Positions 45,842 to 54,952 of a DNA stretch of 64,000 bases are shown here, piece after piece. Source of the stretch: Blastococcus sp. Marseille-P5729 (GTDB taxonomy: Bacteria; Actinomycetota; Actinomycetes; Mycobacteriales; Antricoccaceae); assembly GCF_900292035.1 (NCBI RefSeq), contig NZ_OMPO01000001.1, positions 1,681,192 to 1,745,191 of the forward strand. Direction: 5' to 3'. A program made the position numbers and the translations under genes. The notes under the pieces are model-generated. The model was given only the letters and a program-made list of their open reading frames with translations, did not search any database and was not told where the DNA came from. The first letter of the stretch is position 1. Each line of letters begins with the position of its first letter.

Positions 45842-46158
45842 CGGAGGTCACCACGTTTCGGCGTCGCCTCCGCTAGCGCTCCGGCTCGCTCAACGACCGT
45901 AGAAGGAGAACCGACACGCACGTGGGACTCGACGACCGCGAACGGGAACTCAACGACCGTAGAAGGAGAACCGACACGCGCAGGGGACTCGACGACCGCG
46001 AACGGGAGCTCAACGACCGTAGAAGGAGAACCGACACGCGCGGGGGACTCGACGACCGCGAACGGGAGCTCAACGACCGTAGAAGGAGAACCGACACGCG
46101 CGGGGGACTCGATGAGCGCGGGACGCTCCGCAGCGGGCGTGGAGGAGGAGCAGTTCAT
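45838..46158 (-). CDS. 106-residue tandem-repeat ORF coupled between sdhA and sdhB
   Basis: The frame starts with ATG overlapping the sdhA stop (ATGA, 46155-46158) and ends in TGA overlapping the sdhB start (ATGA, 45838-45841). Residues about 17-85 are three and a half copies of a 20-residue unit, ESPARVGSPSTVVELPFAVV. The C-terminus VVERAGALAEATPKR is the translation of the dispersed repeat core. No fold, signal or known family is visible. Real translation is likely because ribosomes must cross it to reach sdhB, but a function for the peptide is unproven. Confidence 0.55.
   Translation of the reverse strand: MNCSSSTPAAERPALIESPARVGSPSTVVELPFAVVESPARVGSPSTVVELPFAVVESPARVGSPSTVVEFPFAVVESHVRVGSPSTVVERAGALAEATPKRGDLR
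45854..46112. repeat. Dispersed repeat core plus 60-bp tandem array between sdhA and sdhB
   Basis: A core CGTTTCGGCGTCG ... GCTAGCGCTCC ... CTCGCTCAACGACCG (45854-45900) is followed by exact 60-bp units at 45901, 45961 and 46021 and half a unit at 46081. The units differ by only a few bases. The core matches clusters at 52892-53130 and 63447-63793. The unit length is a multiple of three, so copy number can change without breaking the frame. Confidence 0.92.
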
Positions 46159-48095
46159 CGGTAGTCCCTTGTCTGCAGAGGTACGCGGGTGAACCCAAGA
46201 TCCTCGCGATGTCGCACGGGCAGGTCGTCACGGTGCTCCCATGCGGATACGAAGCGCCACTCGTCGTCGTTGCGCAGTGCCTCGCCGCCCTCGGTCTGGT
46301 GCTCGATGCGGAAGTGCGCGCCGCACGACTCGTCGCGATCGAGCGCGTCGATGCACATCAGCCGCGCGAGCTCCAGATAGTCCGCGACGCGACCGGCTGT
46401 CTCGAGCTCCTGGTTGAGCCGCCCGCCCTCGCCGGGAACCCTCAGGTCGGTCCAGAACTGCGCCGCGAGCTCGTCGATCTCGTGTATGGCCGCGATCAGA
46501 CCTTCGGCGTCCCGACTCACTCCGCACCGCGCGTACAGGATCTCCCCCAGCGACCGGTGGAAGTCGACCGCCCGCCGGGTGCCTCGGATCGAGAGCAGGC
46601 GTTGCACGCGTTGGCCGACGGCGTCGACTACCCGGCGCGCACCCGGCGCATCGGCGTCCATCAAGGGCTGGCCGAGCAGTCCCGCGAGGTACGACGGGAT
46701 CGAGTAAGGCAGCGTGAACCACCCGTCCACGGACGCCGAGAGCAGCGAGTTGGCGCCGAGCCGATTGGCGCCGTGGTAGGCATTCCCGGCCTCACCCGCC
46801 ACGAACAGACCAGGGATCGACGTCATCAGGTCGTAGTCGGTCCACAACCCGCCCATCGAGAAGTGCGCCCCCGGAGCGATCCGCATCGGCTGGGTGTACG
46901 GGTCCTCGCCGGTGACGTCGCGGTACATCTCGAACAGGTTCCCGTACCGCTCTGCGATCGCGTCCTTTCCCACGCGCGCGATCGCATCGCGGAAGTCGAG
47001 GTAGACCGAGTTGCGCAGCGGGCCCACGCCGTGACCCGTGTCGATCTGCTCCCGAGCCGCGCGGCTGGAGATGTCGCGCGGTGAGAGGTTGCCGTACGCC
47101 GGGTACTTGCGCTCCAGGTAGTAGTCGCGCTCGCTCTCTGGGATCCGGCCCGGATCCCGCTCGTCCCCCTCCTGCCGGGGCACCCAGACGCGGCCGTCAT
47201 TACGGAGGGACTCGCTCATCAGGGTCGTCTTCGACTGCCAGGGCGAGGAGACGGGGAGTGCGGTCGGGTGGAACTGGACCATGGATGGCGAGGCGAACAG
47301 CGCCCCGGCCCGGTGCGCGCGCCAGGTGGCGGTCGCGTTCGAGCTCATCGCCAGCGTCGAGTGGAAGTACACGTTCCCGTAACCACCGGTGGCGAGCACC
47401 ACGGCGTGTGCCGTGTGCGCGCTGACCGCGCCGGTGACCAGATCGCGGACGACGACGCCCTGGGCGCGGCCGTCGGACACGATCAGGTCGAGCATCTCGG
47501 TGCGGGTGTGCAGCCGGACCGACCCGCGAGCGACCTGCCGCAGCAGCGCCTGGGCGCCCGCGATCTGCAACTGCTGACCGGTCTGGCCGCGGGTGTAGTA
47601 GGTGCGCGAGACCTGCACGCCGCCGAACGATCGAGTGGCCAGCCCGCCGCCGTACTCGCGCGCGAACGGCACCCCGATCGCGTTCATGTGGTCGATGACG
47701 CGGGCCGACTCCTCGCCGAGACGGAAGACGTCGGCCTCGCGGCCACGGAAGTCACCGCCCTTGATGGTGTCGATGACGAAGCGCTCGACGCTGTCACCAT
47801 CCACCTTGCGGCCTCGAGCCGAGTTGATGCCGCCCTGAGCCGCGACGCTGTGCGCACGGCGCGGCGCGTCGTGATAAGTGAACGCCTCCACCCGATACCC
47901 GAGCTCACCCAGCGCGGCCGCGGCTCCGCTGCCGGCAAGTCCCGTCCCCACGACGATCACCGTCAGGTGCGAGCGGTTCAGCGGACTGACGAGCCGGTAG
48001 TCCACCTTGCGCCTGGCCCACGCCGTGGCCGGGTCGCCGTCCGGCGTATGCGGATCCAGGCTACTTCCCAGCTGCCGGAGCTCATCGACGGTCAC
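46155..48095 (-). CDS. sdhA: Succinate dehydrogenase/fumarate reductase flavoprotein subunit
   Basis: 646 residues. FAD domain GTGLAGSGAAAALGELGY and covalent-FAD segment HSVAAQGGIN; active-site regions MVQFHPTALP, NLSPRDISSRA and HFSMGGLWTDYD; C-terminal helical domain to the end. It oxidises succinate (or reduces fumarate) at the inner membrane face. It starts at GTG overlapping the sdhC stop and ends overlapping the repeat ORF, so the operon order is sdhC-sdhA-repeat ORF-sdhB. Confidence 0.96.
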   Translation of the reverse strand: MTVDELRQLGSSLDPHTPDGDPATAWARRKVDYRLVSPLNRSHLTVIVVGTGLAGSGAAAALGELGYRVEAFTYHDAPRRAHSVAAQGGINSARGRKVDGDSVERFVIDTIKGGDFRGREADVFRLGEESARVIDHMNAIGVPFAREYGGGLATRSFGGVQVSRTYYTRGQTGQQLQIAGAQALLRQVARGSVRLHTRTEMLDLIVSDGRAQGVVVRDLVTGAVSAHTAHAVVLATGGYGNVYFHSTLAMSSNATATWRAHRAGALFASPSMVQFHPTALPVSSPWQSKTTLMSESLRNDGRVWVPRQEGDERDPGRIPESERDYYLERKYPAYGNLSPRDISSRAAREQIDTGHGVGPLRNSVYLDFRDAIARVGKDAIAERYGNLFEMYRDVTGEDPYTQPMRIAPGAHFSMGGLWTDYDLMTSIPGLFVAGEAGNAYHGANRLGANSLLSASVDGWFTLPYSIPSYLAGLLGQPLMDADAPGARRVVDAVGQRVQRLLSIRGTRRAVDFHRSLGEILYARCGVSRDAEGLIAAIHEIDELAAQFWTDLRVPGEGGRLNQELETAGRVADYLELARLMCIDALDRDESCGAHFRIEHQTEGGEALRNDDEWRFVSAWEHRDDLPVRHREDLGFTRVPLQTRDYR

Positions 48096-48835
48096 AGCGC
48101 GCCCACCATCACTGCGACCGGGATGGACGCATTCCCTACGAGCAAGGCGACCGCGGCAACACCGGCCAGCAGCTTGATGGTTGCCCGAGACCGCTGGCCG
48201 GTCACACCCAGGTCATGCGCCGCCATCCAGACTCCGTGCAGCACGTGGGCCGCGAGCGCCAGCATCGCCACGATGTATGCGATCGCGGACGCCGGGCGCT
48301 CGAAGCTCGCAACCAGGTTCTGATAGGCGAACGACTCCTCGGTCGTCGGTCCCTGGAAGGCCGCGGCCCCGGCGTGCCCGGTCGTCAGGTCGAGGATGTG
48401 GAAGACGACGAACGCCAGCAGCGCGATGCCCGTGAGCGGCATGGTGCGGGCCAGGCTCGACGTCCGCCGCAGCGGTGCGCGATGCCGGCCGCGGGCGCGA
48501 CGGGCGCGGGTCCAGAGCACCGCCGCGCTCCAGACGTGCAGCACCAGCGCCACCGCCAGGACCGCGCGCAGGATCCACAGCAGGCCTTCGTACGGCAGCA
48601 GCGGGTGGAACGCCTCCCGCAGCCAGTGCGCGTAGTCGTTGAAACCGTCGGGTCCGCCGTACACCTTGAGATTGCCGACCATGTGCACCACGACGAACGC
48701 GACGAAGAGGACGCCGGTCACCGCCATCACGATCTTCAAGGAGTGGGTGGAGGGGCGGCGCCTCCGGGGCTGCGCTCTGCCGGCTCGGGCAGCGGACGGC
48801 CTAGCGCTCGCCGTCGCGTCAGGGGCGGGCGTCAT
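48092..48835 (-). CDS. sdhC: Succinate dehydrogenase cytochrome b subunit
   Basis: 247 residues from ATG 48835. A basic N-terminus is followed by five hydrophobic helices, with heme-ligand His candidates in FVVVHMVGNLKVYGG, ALVLHVWSAAVLW, FVVFHILDLTTGH and AAHVLHGVWMAAHDLG. This is the one-piece diheme-type anchor seen in actinobacterial and Bacillus-like complexes, so no separate sdhD is expected. The GTGA overlap with sdhA couples translation. Confidence 0.93.
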   Translation of the reverse strand: MTPAPDATASARPSAARAGRAQPRRRRPSTHSLKIVMAVTGVLFVAFVVVHMVGNLKVYGGPDGFNDYAHWLREAFHPLLPYEGLLWILRAVLAVALVLHVWSAAVLWTRARRARGRHRAPLRRTSSLARTMPLTGIALLAFVVFHILDLTTGHAGAAAFQGPTTEESFAYQNLVASFERPASAIAYIVAMLALAAHVLHGVWMAAHDLGVTGQRSRATIKLLAGVAAVALLVGNASIPVAVMVGAL

Positions 48836-48931
48836 CGCGTCCTCCAGTCCCGTGTCTGCTTCGCCTCCTCCCCACCCTATGCGGCGAACCCAGCACGGCC
48901 GAGCACCGCTGCGCGGTCGTACCATCGCTGG

Positions 48932-49693
48932 GTGCACGAGGTTCTCCGTTACGCCGCGATCGGCGACAGCTTCACCGAAGGGATCGGCGACGAGCGACCG
49001 GACGGCACGCCACGTGGCTGGGCCGATCAGACGGCCGCCCAGCTCGCGCGCCACCAGGTGGTCGAGTACGTCAACCTCGCGATCCGCGGCCGCCTGTTGG
49101 AGCCGATCGCGACCGAGCAGCTCGATGACGTGCTGGCGCTGGAGCCGGACCTGCTCACCTTCAACGGCGGTGGAAACGACCTGTTGCGACCGTCGTACGA
49201 CCCGGACCGCCTCACCGCGCTGACCGAGCGGGTGATCCTGGCATCCAAGGCGGCCGGCGTCCGCGTCGTCGTCCTCAGCGGCGCCAACCCGAGCCGCCGC
49301 ATCCCGTTCGGCGCCAAGGTGAACGCCGCCGGGATCGAGCTGACCCGGATCGTTCGAGAGCTGACCGATCGGCACGGGGTCGAGTTCGTCGACAACTTCG
49401 GGGACGGCGAGCTGGCTCGCGCGGGGTACTGGTCGCCGGACCGCATCCACCTCAACGCCGACGGGCACCGCCGGGTCGCGGCGCGGCTGCTGACCCACCT
49501 CGGCTACCAGCCTCCCTCCGGTTGGCTGACGCCGCTACCGCACCCCGATGCGCCGCCCACACGACGCGAGCAGATCGGCTACTACCGCGAGCATGTGGCG
49601 CCTTGGGTGTGGCGGCACCTGCGTGGCCGGTCCTCCGGAGACGGCGTCGAACCGAAGCACGCCGCCTGGACGACGATCCCGGCCACCGGCTGA
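48932..49693 (+). CDS. SGNH/GDSL hydrolase
   Basis: 253 residues from GTG 48932. Block I AAIGDSFTEGIGDE carries the nucleophile Ser, NGGGNDLL is block III, and DRIHLNADGHRRVA holds the Asp-His pair. No signal peptide is seen, so it should be cytoplasmic. It is divergent from sdhC across about 95 bp. Likely an esterase or lipase of unknown substrate. Confidence 0.9.
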   Translation: MHEVLRYAAIGDSFTEGIGDERPDGTPRGWADQTAAQLARHQVVEYVNLAIRGRLLEPIATEQLDDVLALEPDLLTFNGGGNDLLRPSYDPDRLTALTERVILASKAAGVRVVVLSGANPSRRIPFGAKVNAAGIELTRIVRELTDRHGVEFVDNFGDGELARAGYWSPDRIHLNADGHRRVAARLLTHLGYQPPSGWLTPLPHPDAPPTRREQIGYYREHVAPWVWRHLRGRSSGDGVEPKHAAWTTIPATG

Positions 49694-49730
49694 TCTACCG
49701 CGCCTCACCACTCACGGCCCGTTTGCAGGG

Positions 49731-49783
49731 TACCCCATAGGGGTATACAGTCGAACTGACTGCGAGATACCCCTAGGGGGTAT
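49731..49783. promoter_or_regulatory. Paired CsoR-like operators before the CPH-type ATPase gene
   Basis: Two palindromes, TACCCCATAGGGGTA (49731-49745) and ATACCCCTAGGGGGTAT (49767-49783), about 36 bases centre to centre. They have the TACCCC...GGGGTA form bound by CsoR-family repressors. The second ends just before the GGGAGG ribosome site. The csoR at 15446 is a candidate to act in trans. Confidence 0.78.
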
Positions 49784-49798
49784 GGGAGGTTTCGGCAC

Positions 49799-52036
49799 AT
49801 GGAGGAGAGGCAGGAGACGACGCGCCCGCAGGTGGCTCACCACAAGGTCCGCGACGGAGCAGGCCACCGGCACCATCAGGAGGGCGCGCAGGACCACGCC
49901 AGTCACGCCGCATCTGGCAGCGACGACCACGCTGGACGCGAGGGCCACTCCGGACACGAAGGGCACGCCGGGAACGAAGAACGTGGCGGCCATGGTGGCC
50001 ACGGCGGCCACTCCGGACACGAAGGATCCGAAGGGCACGCCGGTCATGGTGGCCACGGCGATCACGCCGGCATGTTCCGACGGCTGTTCTGGCAGGCGCT
50101 GATCCTCGCCGTACCGACCGTCGCGCTGTCGCCGATGTTCGCCGATCTGCTCGGCTATCAGCTGCCGGAAGTGACCGGGGTGGCCTGGGTGTCGCCAGTG
50201 CTCGGCACGATCCTCTACCTCTGGTACGGGCGTCCCTTCCTCAGCGGCGCGGTCGACGAGATCCGCGCGCGCAAACCCGGGATGATGCTCCTTGTCGCGC
50301 TGGCGATCACGGTCGCGTTCGTCGCCTCGTGGGGCGCCACTCTCGGGCTGCTGGCGCACCACCTCGACTTCTGGTGGGAACTGGCGCTCCTGGTCGTGAT
50401 CATGCTGCTCGGCCACTGGATCGAAATGCGATCGCTGGCGCAGACCACCTCGGCTCTCGACTCGCTCGCGGCCCTGCTGCCGGACGAGGCCGAGCGCGTC
50501 GGTCCCGACGGCCAGGTCGCCAAGATCGCGCCGGCCGACCTACAGGTAGCAGACGTGGTCGTCGTCCGCCCCGGGGGCAGCGTGCCGGCGGACGGGCGGA
50601 TCGTCAGCGGCTCGGCGTCGATGGACGAGTCGATGATCACCGGTGAGTCCCGCACCGTACGCCGCGAGGAGGGCGACCAGGTCGTCGCCGGCACGGTCGC
50701 CACGGACTCCGGCCTACGGGTGGAGGTCACCGCGACCGGGGATGACACGGCACTCGCCGGGATCCAGAAGCTGGTGGCCGACGCGCAGGCCTCGGGCTCG
50801 CGCGCCCAACGGCTCGCCGACTCGGCCGCTGGGTGGCTGTTCTGGTTCGCTCTCGGGGCTGGCGTGCTGACGGCGATCGTGTGGGGCGTGCTCGGCCTGC
50901 CCGACGAGTCCGTCGTCCGCACCATCACCGTGCTCGTGATCGCCTGCCCGCACGCGCTGGGCCTGGCGATTCCCCTGGTCATCTCGATAGCCACCGAGCG
51001 CGCCGCGCGCGGTGGCGTGCTGATCAAGGACCGCGTCGAGATGGAGACGATGCGGACGGTCGACAGTGTGCTGTTCGACAAGACCGGAACGCTGACGAAG
51101 GGCGAGCCCACGGTCACCGCGGTCGAGCCGGGTAGCGGCAGCGGGCTGGACGCCGACGCGCTGCTCGCCTACGCAGCAGCCGCCGAGTCCGACTCCGAGC
51201 ACCCGCTGGCCCGAGCGATCGTCCGGGCCGCCGGCGAGCGTGGACTGCGGCTGTCGGCCGCGACCGACTTCACGTCGTCCCCAGCGATCGGGGTGTCGGC
51301 CGAGGTCGGCGGGAAGCGGGTCCAGGTCGGCGGTCCGCGACTTCTCGAGCAGGCCCGCGGGCAGGAGCTGGAGATCGCCGACACCTGGCGCGCGGACGGC
51401 GCGACCATCCTGCACGTGGTGATCGACGGTACGGTCGCCGGCGCACTGGAGCTCGCCGACGAGATCCGACCGGAGTCCCGCGAAGCGGTCCGTGCACTGC
51501 ACGACCGTGGTGTCGAGGTCATCATGATCACCGGCGACGCCGAGGCGGTCGCCGCCTCCGTCGCCGCCGATCTCGGAATCGACCGGTACTACGCCGAGGT
51601 CCGCCCTGAGGACAAGGCTTCGACGGTGGCCGGGCTGCAGTCCGAGGGGCGCCGGGTCGCGATGGTCGGCGACGGCGTCAACGACGCGCCAGCACTGGCG
51701 CAGGCCGACGTCGGCATCGCGATCGGCGCCGGGACGGATGTCGCGATCGCCTCGGCCGGCATCGTGCTCGCTTCCGACGACCCGCGGTCGGTCGTCTCCG
51801 TCGCCGATCTGTCAGCAGCGGTGCGACGCAAGAGCTTGCAGAATCTGGCCTGGGCGGCCGGTTACAACCTCGTGGCGGTACCGCTCGCGGCTGGCGTGCT
51901 CGCTCCTGTCGGGGTCGTGATGCCGATGTCGGTGGGCGCCCTGTTGATGTCGGCGTCCACCGTCGTGGTCGCGCTGAATGCGCAGCTGCTGCGCCGGCTG
52001 GATCTGCGACCGGAGGCGGTCACGGACAGCCATTGA
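49799..52036 (+). CDS. CopB-type P1B ATPase with His-rich N-terminus and CPH motif
   Basis: 745 residues. Residues 1-95 are extremely rich in His, Gly and Asp/Glu (GHGGHGGHSGHEGSEGHAG), a metal-binding tail in place of an HMA domain. The pump core is complete: DESMITGES, TM6 motif [49 protein letters not shown] plus a His-rich tail defines the CopB subgroup (P1B-3), linked to Cu export with disputed valence. Two CsoR-like operators precede it. The N-terminal code contains short internal repeats that explain the His/Gly pattern. Confidence 0.94.
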   Translation: MEERQETTRPQVAHHKVRDGAGHRHHQEGAQDHASHAASGSDDHAGREGHSGHEGHAGNEERGGHGGHGGHSGHEGSEGHAGHGGHGDHAGMFRRLFWQALILAVPTVALSPMFADLLGYQLPEVTGVAWVSPVLGTILYLWYGRPFLSGAVDEIRARKPGMMLLVALAITVAFVASWGATLGLLAHHLDFWWELALLVVIMLLGHWIEMRSLAQTTSALDSLAALLPDEAERVGPDGQVAKIAPADLQVADVVVVRPGGSVPADGRIVSGSASMDESMITGESRTVRREEGDQVVAGTVATDSGLRVEVTATGDDTALAGIQKLVADAQASGSRAQRLADSAAGWLFWFALGAGVLTAIVWGVLGLPDESVVRTITVLVIACPHALGLAIPLVISIATERAARGGVLIKDRVEMETMRTVDSVLFDKTGTLTKGEPTVTAVEPGSGSGLDADALLAYAAAAESDSEHPLARAIVRAAGERGLRLSAATDFTSSPAIGVSAEVGGKRVQVGGPRLLEQARGQELEIADTWRADGATILHVVIDGTVAGALELADEIRPESREAVRALHDRGVEVIMITGDAEAVAASVAADLGIDRYYAEVRPEDKASTVAGLQSEGRRVAMVGDGVNDAPALAQADVGIAIGAGTDVAIASAGIVLASDDPRSVVSVADLSAAVRRKSLQNLAWAAGYNLVAVPLAAGVLAPVGVVMPMSVGALLMSASTVVVALNAQLLRRLDLRPEAVTDSH

Positions 52037-52157
52037 TCGTCCTGCGTCCGTGATGCCCGCGGCCGGGTCGAATCCGGCGTCGACGGGTGGTTCTGGGCGG
52101 CGTTAGTCTCGCCTCACCGCGGCGGGCGCGGCGGGTTTCGTTGCTAGCGTGGACGCC

Positions 52158-52871
52158 ATGTCTGTCACGGTCCTCGCCCAGTCCAGCTCTGAGCTCGGCG
52201 GCATCGCCGGCTGGGCGGTTGACCTCATGGAGAAGCTCGGTGGCCTCGGCGCCGGCCTGGCGATCGCGCTGGAAAACCTGTTCCCGCCGCTGCCGAGCGA
52301 GGTGATCCTCCCGCTGGCCGGGTTCACCGCGAGCCAGGGCAAGATGAGCCTGGTCGGGGCCCTGCTGTGGACGACCGCCGGATCGGTCGTCGGTGCCGCG
52401 ATTCTCTACTGGCTCGGCGTCCTGCTGGGCCGCGACCGGCTGCGCGCGATCGTCGACAAGATGCCGCTGGTCAGCCTCGCGGACGTCGACAAGACCGAGG
52501 CCTGGTTCGATAGGCACGGCAAGAAGGCCGTCTTCTTCGGCCGAATGATCCCGATCTTCCGCAGCCTGATCTCGATCCCGGCCGGCATCCAGAAGATGAG
52601 CTTCGGCGTGTTCGTGCTGCTGACCACCGCCGGGTCGGCGATCTGGAACACCATCTTCGTGCTCGCGGGCTACTTCCTCGGCTCGAACTGGGACAAGGTC
52701 GAGGTGTACGCCGGCTACTTCCAGTACGTCGTGATCGCGGTCGTCGCGGTCCTGCTGATCTGGTGGCTGGTGCGCCGCATCCAGGACATCAGGCGGCGCC
52801 GCGCCGCAGGCCTTCCGGACTCCGACGACCCCAGCGACCTCGCGCGCGCCAAGCGCCACCCGCACGCGTAA
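52158..52871 (+). CDS. DedA-family membrane protein
   Basis: 237 residues from ATG 52158 (a GTG 9 bases upstream is also in frame). DedA/SNARE-associated features: ENLFPPLPSEVILPLAGF, the GSVVGAAILYWLGVLLGRDR helix, FFGRMIPIFRSLISIPAGIQKM with the two conserved Arg, and further hydrophobic helices. Members act as lipid scramblases or flippases and affect envelope and membrane-potential homeostasis. No clear ribosome site precedes the start. The repeat cluster follows it. Confidence 0.92.
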   Translation: MSVTVLAQSSSELGGIAGWAVDLMEKLGGLGAGLAIALENLFPPLPSEVILPLAGFTASQGKMSLVGALLWTTAGSVVGAAILYWLGVLLGRDRLRAIVDKMPLVSLADVDKTEAWFDRHGKKAVFFGRMIPIFRSLISIPAGIQKMSFGVFVLLTTAGSAIWNTIFVLAGYFLGSNWDKVEVYAGYFQYVVIAVVAVLLIWWLVRRIQDIRRRRAAGLPDSDDPSDLARAKRHPHA

Positions 52872-52891
52872 CCGACACTGCCGGCCCACCA

Positions 52892-53130
52892 CGTCTCGGC
52901 GTCGGTCGCTAGCGCTCCCTCGCTCGACGACCGTGGAGCTAACGGTCGTCGGTCGCTAGCTAGCGCTCCCTCGCTCGACGACCGCGGAGCTAACGGTCGT
53001 CGGTCGCTAGCTAGCGCTCCCTCGCTCGACGACCGCGGGGATAACGGTCGTCGGTCGCTAGCGCTCCCTCGCTCGACGACCGCGGGGATAACGGTCGTCG
53101 AGCGAGCGACGAAGGAGCGACGCCGAGACG
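52892..53130. repeat. Dispersed palindromic repeat cluster between convergent genes
   Basis: It opens with CGTCTCGGCGTCG (52892-52904) and closes with the exact reverse complement CGACGCCGAGACG (53118-53130). Between are four direct copies of AGCGCTCCCTCGCTCGACGA(CCG), starting at 52911, 52962, 53013 and 53060 (periods 51, 51, 47), joined by AACGGTCGTCGGTCGCTAGC. The whole can fold as a large hairpin. It fills the 298-bp gap between convergent DedA and dehydrogenase genes. Confidence 0.93.
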
Positions 53131-53169
53131 CCGTGAGATGAACGCGGTCGGCTGAGATGGAGCAGTCGG

Positions 53170-54780
53170 TTACTCGGGGAAGGCGCGGTCGATGATGGCC
53201 GCGGCGTCCACGCTGGCGGGAAGCGTGCCGAACACCTGCCCCCAGTCGCCGTCCAGCCGGGTTGCGCAGAAGGCGTCGGCGACGTACGACGGGGCATGCT
53301 GCACCAGGAGCGATGCCTGCAGGCCCAGCGCGAGGTCCTGAGCGACCCGCCGGGCGGTCTGCGGGGTGGCCTCCTGCAGCGAGAGCTGCAGCCGATCCAG
53401 ATGCTCATCGAGACGCTTGTCGGCACCGGCCGCAAGCGCGAGCTCCTTCGTCACCGCCGATACCGACTCCGGCTCGCGGCCCATCGCCCGCAGGACGTCG
53501 AGCGAGATGACGTTGCCCGAGCCCTCCCAGATCGAGTTGAGCGGGGACTCGCGGAACAGCCGCGGCATGCCGGACTCCTCGACGTACCCGTTGCCGCCGA
53601 GGCATTCCAGCGCCTCGCCCACGACGTACGGCGAGCGCTTGCACACCCAGAACTTGCTGGCGGCAACAGCGAGCCGCGCGAACTCGGACTCTCCGGAGTC
53701 GAAGGCCGAGGCCAGCCGGGTCATCAGCGCGGTGGCCGCCTCGACCTCCAGGGCGAGATCGGCAAGCACGCTCTGCATGAGCGGCTGATCGACCAGCCGT
53801 GCCCCGAATGCGGCACGGCCTCGCGCGTGGTTGATCGCCTGGACGAGCGCGGCGCGCTGCCCTGCGGTCGAGCCGATCACGCAGTCCAACCGGGTCATCG
53901 ACACCATCTCGATGATGGTCTGCACGCCCCGCCCCGCGTCTCCGACCAACCAGCCCACGGTGCCGTCGAACTCGACCTCGCTGGAGGCGTTGCTCCTGTT
54001 CCCGAGCTTGTCCTTCAGCCGCTGCAGGTTGAACACATTCCGCTCGCCGTCCGGCAGGATCCGCGGCACGAGGAAGCACGAGACCCCAGCGCCCTCCACC
54101 TGGGCGAGGATCAGGAACAGGTCGCACATCGGCGCACTGGTGAACCACTTGTGACCGGTGATCCGCCAGGTGCCGTCGTCCGCGGGGACGGCGCGAGTGC
54201 TGTTGGCGCGGACGTCGGACCCCCCTTGCTTCTCGGTCATCCCCATGCCGGCGAGCAGTCCCTGCTTGGTCGCGGGCTCGCGCAGTCCCGGCTCATAGAC
54301 GGTCGAGGTCAGGCCGGGCTCGTACTCGCGGGCCAGCTCCTCGTTGTGCCGCAGCGCGGGAACGACCGCGTAGGTCATCGAGATCGGGCAGCCGTGCCCA
54401 GCCTCGTTCTGGCTCCAGAGATAGAATCCGGCGGCCCGCCGGAGGTGCGCGTGCGGATCGTCGTCCGCCCATGGCGTGCCGGTCAGACCCTCACGTACGG
54501 CGACCGTCATCAGCTCGTGGTACGCCGGGTGGAAGTCGACCTCGTTGACCCGGTGGCCGTAGCGGTCGTGGGTCTTCAGCACCGGCGGATAGGCGTTCGC
54601 GTCGATTCCCCACTGCTGGATGTCCGGCTCGCCGAGCAGCCGGCCGATCCGCGACAGCCCGGCGGCGGTCGGTTCGTCAGCCAGCCTTCGCACCGACTCC
54701 TGCAAGGGTGTGTCGCGGGCCGCGGCGTCGTACCCGATGAGCGGCTCGGCCTGATTGAAGACCTCGTGAGTGACTGGCAT
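53170..54780 (-). CDS. AidB-like acyl-CoA dehydrogenase
   Basis: 536 residues, longer than a classical ACAD. Motifs GMGMTEKQGGSDVRANST, TGHKWFTSAPMCDLFLILAQ, and WEGSGNVISLDVLRAM with the catalytic Glu, then an extra C-terminal helical region. AidB proteins oxidise isovaleryl-CoA weakly and bind DNA during alkylation stress in E. coli; substrate and DNA role here are unknown. ATG 54780 has GGAGG at good distance. Confidence 0.92.
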   Translation of the reverse strand: MPVTHEVFNQAEPLIGYDAAARDTPLQESVRRLADEPTAAGLSRIGRLLGEPDIQQWGIDANAYPPVLKTHDRYGHRVNEVDFHPAYHELMTVAVREGLTGTPWADDDPHAHLRRAAGFYLWSQNEAGHGCPISMTYAVVPALRHNEELAREYEPGLTSTVYEPGLREPATKQGLLAGMGMTEKQGGSDVRANSTRAVPADDGTWRITGHKWFTSAPMCDLFLILAQVEGAGVSCFLVPRILPDGERNVFNLQRLKDKLGNRSNASSEVEFDGTVGWLVGDAGRGVQTIIEMVSMTRLDCVIGSTAGQRAALVQAINHARGRAAFGARLVDQPLMQSVLADLALEVEAATALMTRLASAFDSGESEFARLAVAASKFWVCKRSPYVVGEALECLGGNGYVEESGMPRLFRESPLNSIWEGSGNVISLDVLRAMGREPESVSAVTKELALAAGADKRLDEHLDRLQLSLQEATPQTARRVAQDLALGLQASLLVQHAPSYVADAFCATRLDGDWGQVFGTLPASVDAAAIIDRAFPE

Positions 54781-54952
54781 GGATGCGGACCTCCAGATGC
54801 GCAACGGCAATGGCGCGACGTCGAACCAGCAGCCGCCATCGAGACGCCCCGCCGGCATGTTCTGACGACCAGGTTGTCATCTGCTCGCGCCATGACAACC
54901 TAGGGGACCACCAGCATCCCCCAAAGTCCGCCGGCTGGGACAATGGTTCGCA

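Noticed and set aside
45901-46110. 60-bp regularly spaced units resembling a CRISPR array
   Set aside because: The units are near-identical over their whole 60 bases with no variable spacers, and no cas genes are near; it is a plain tandem repeat.
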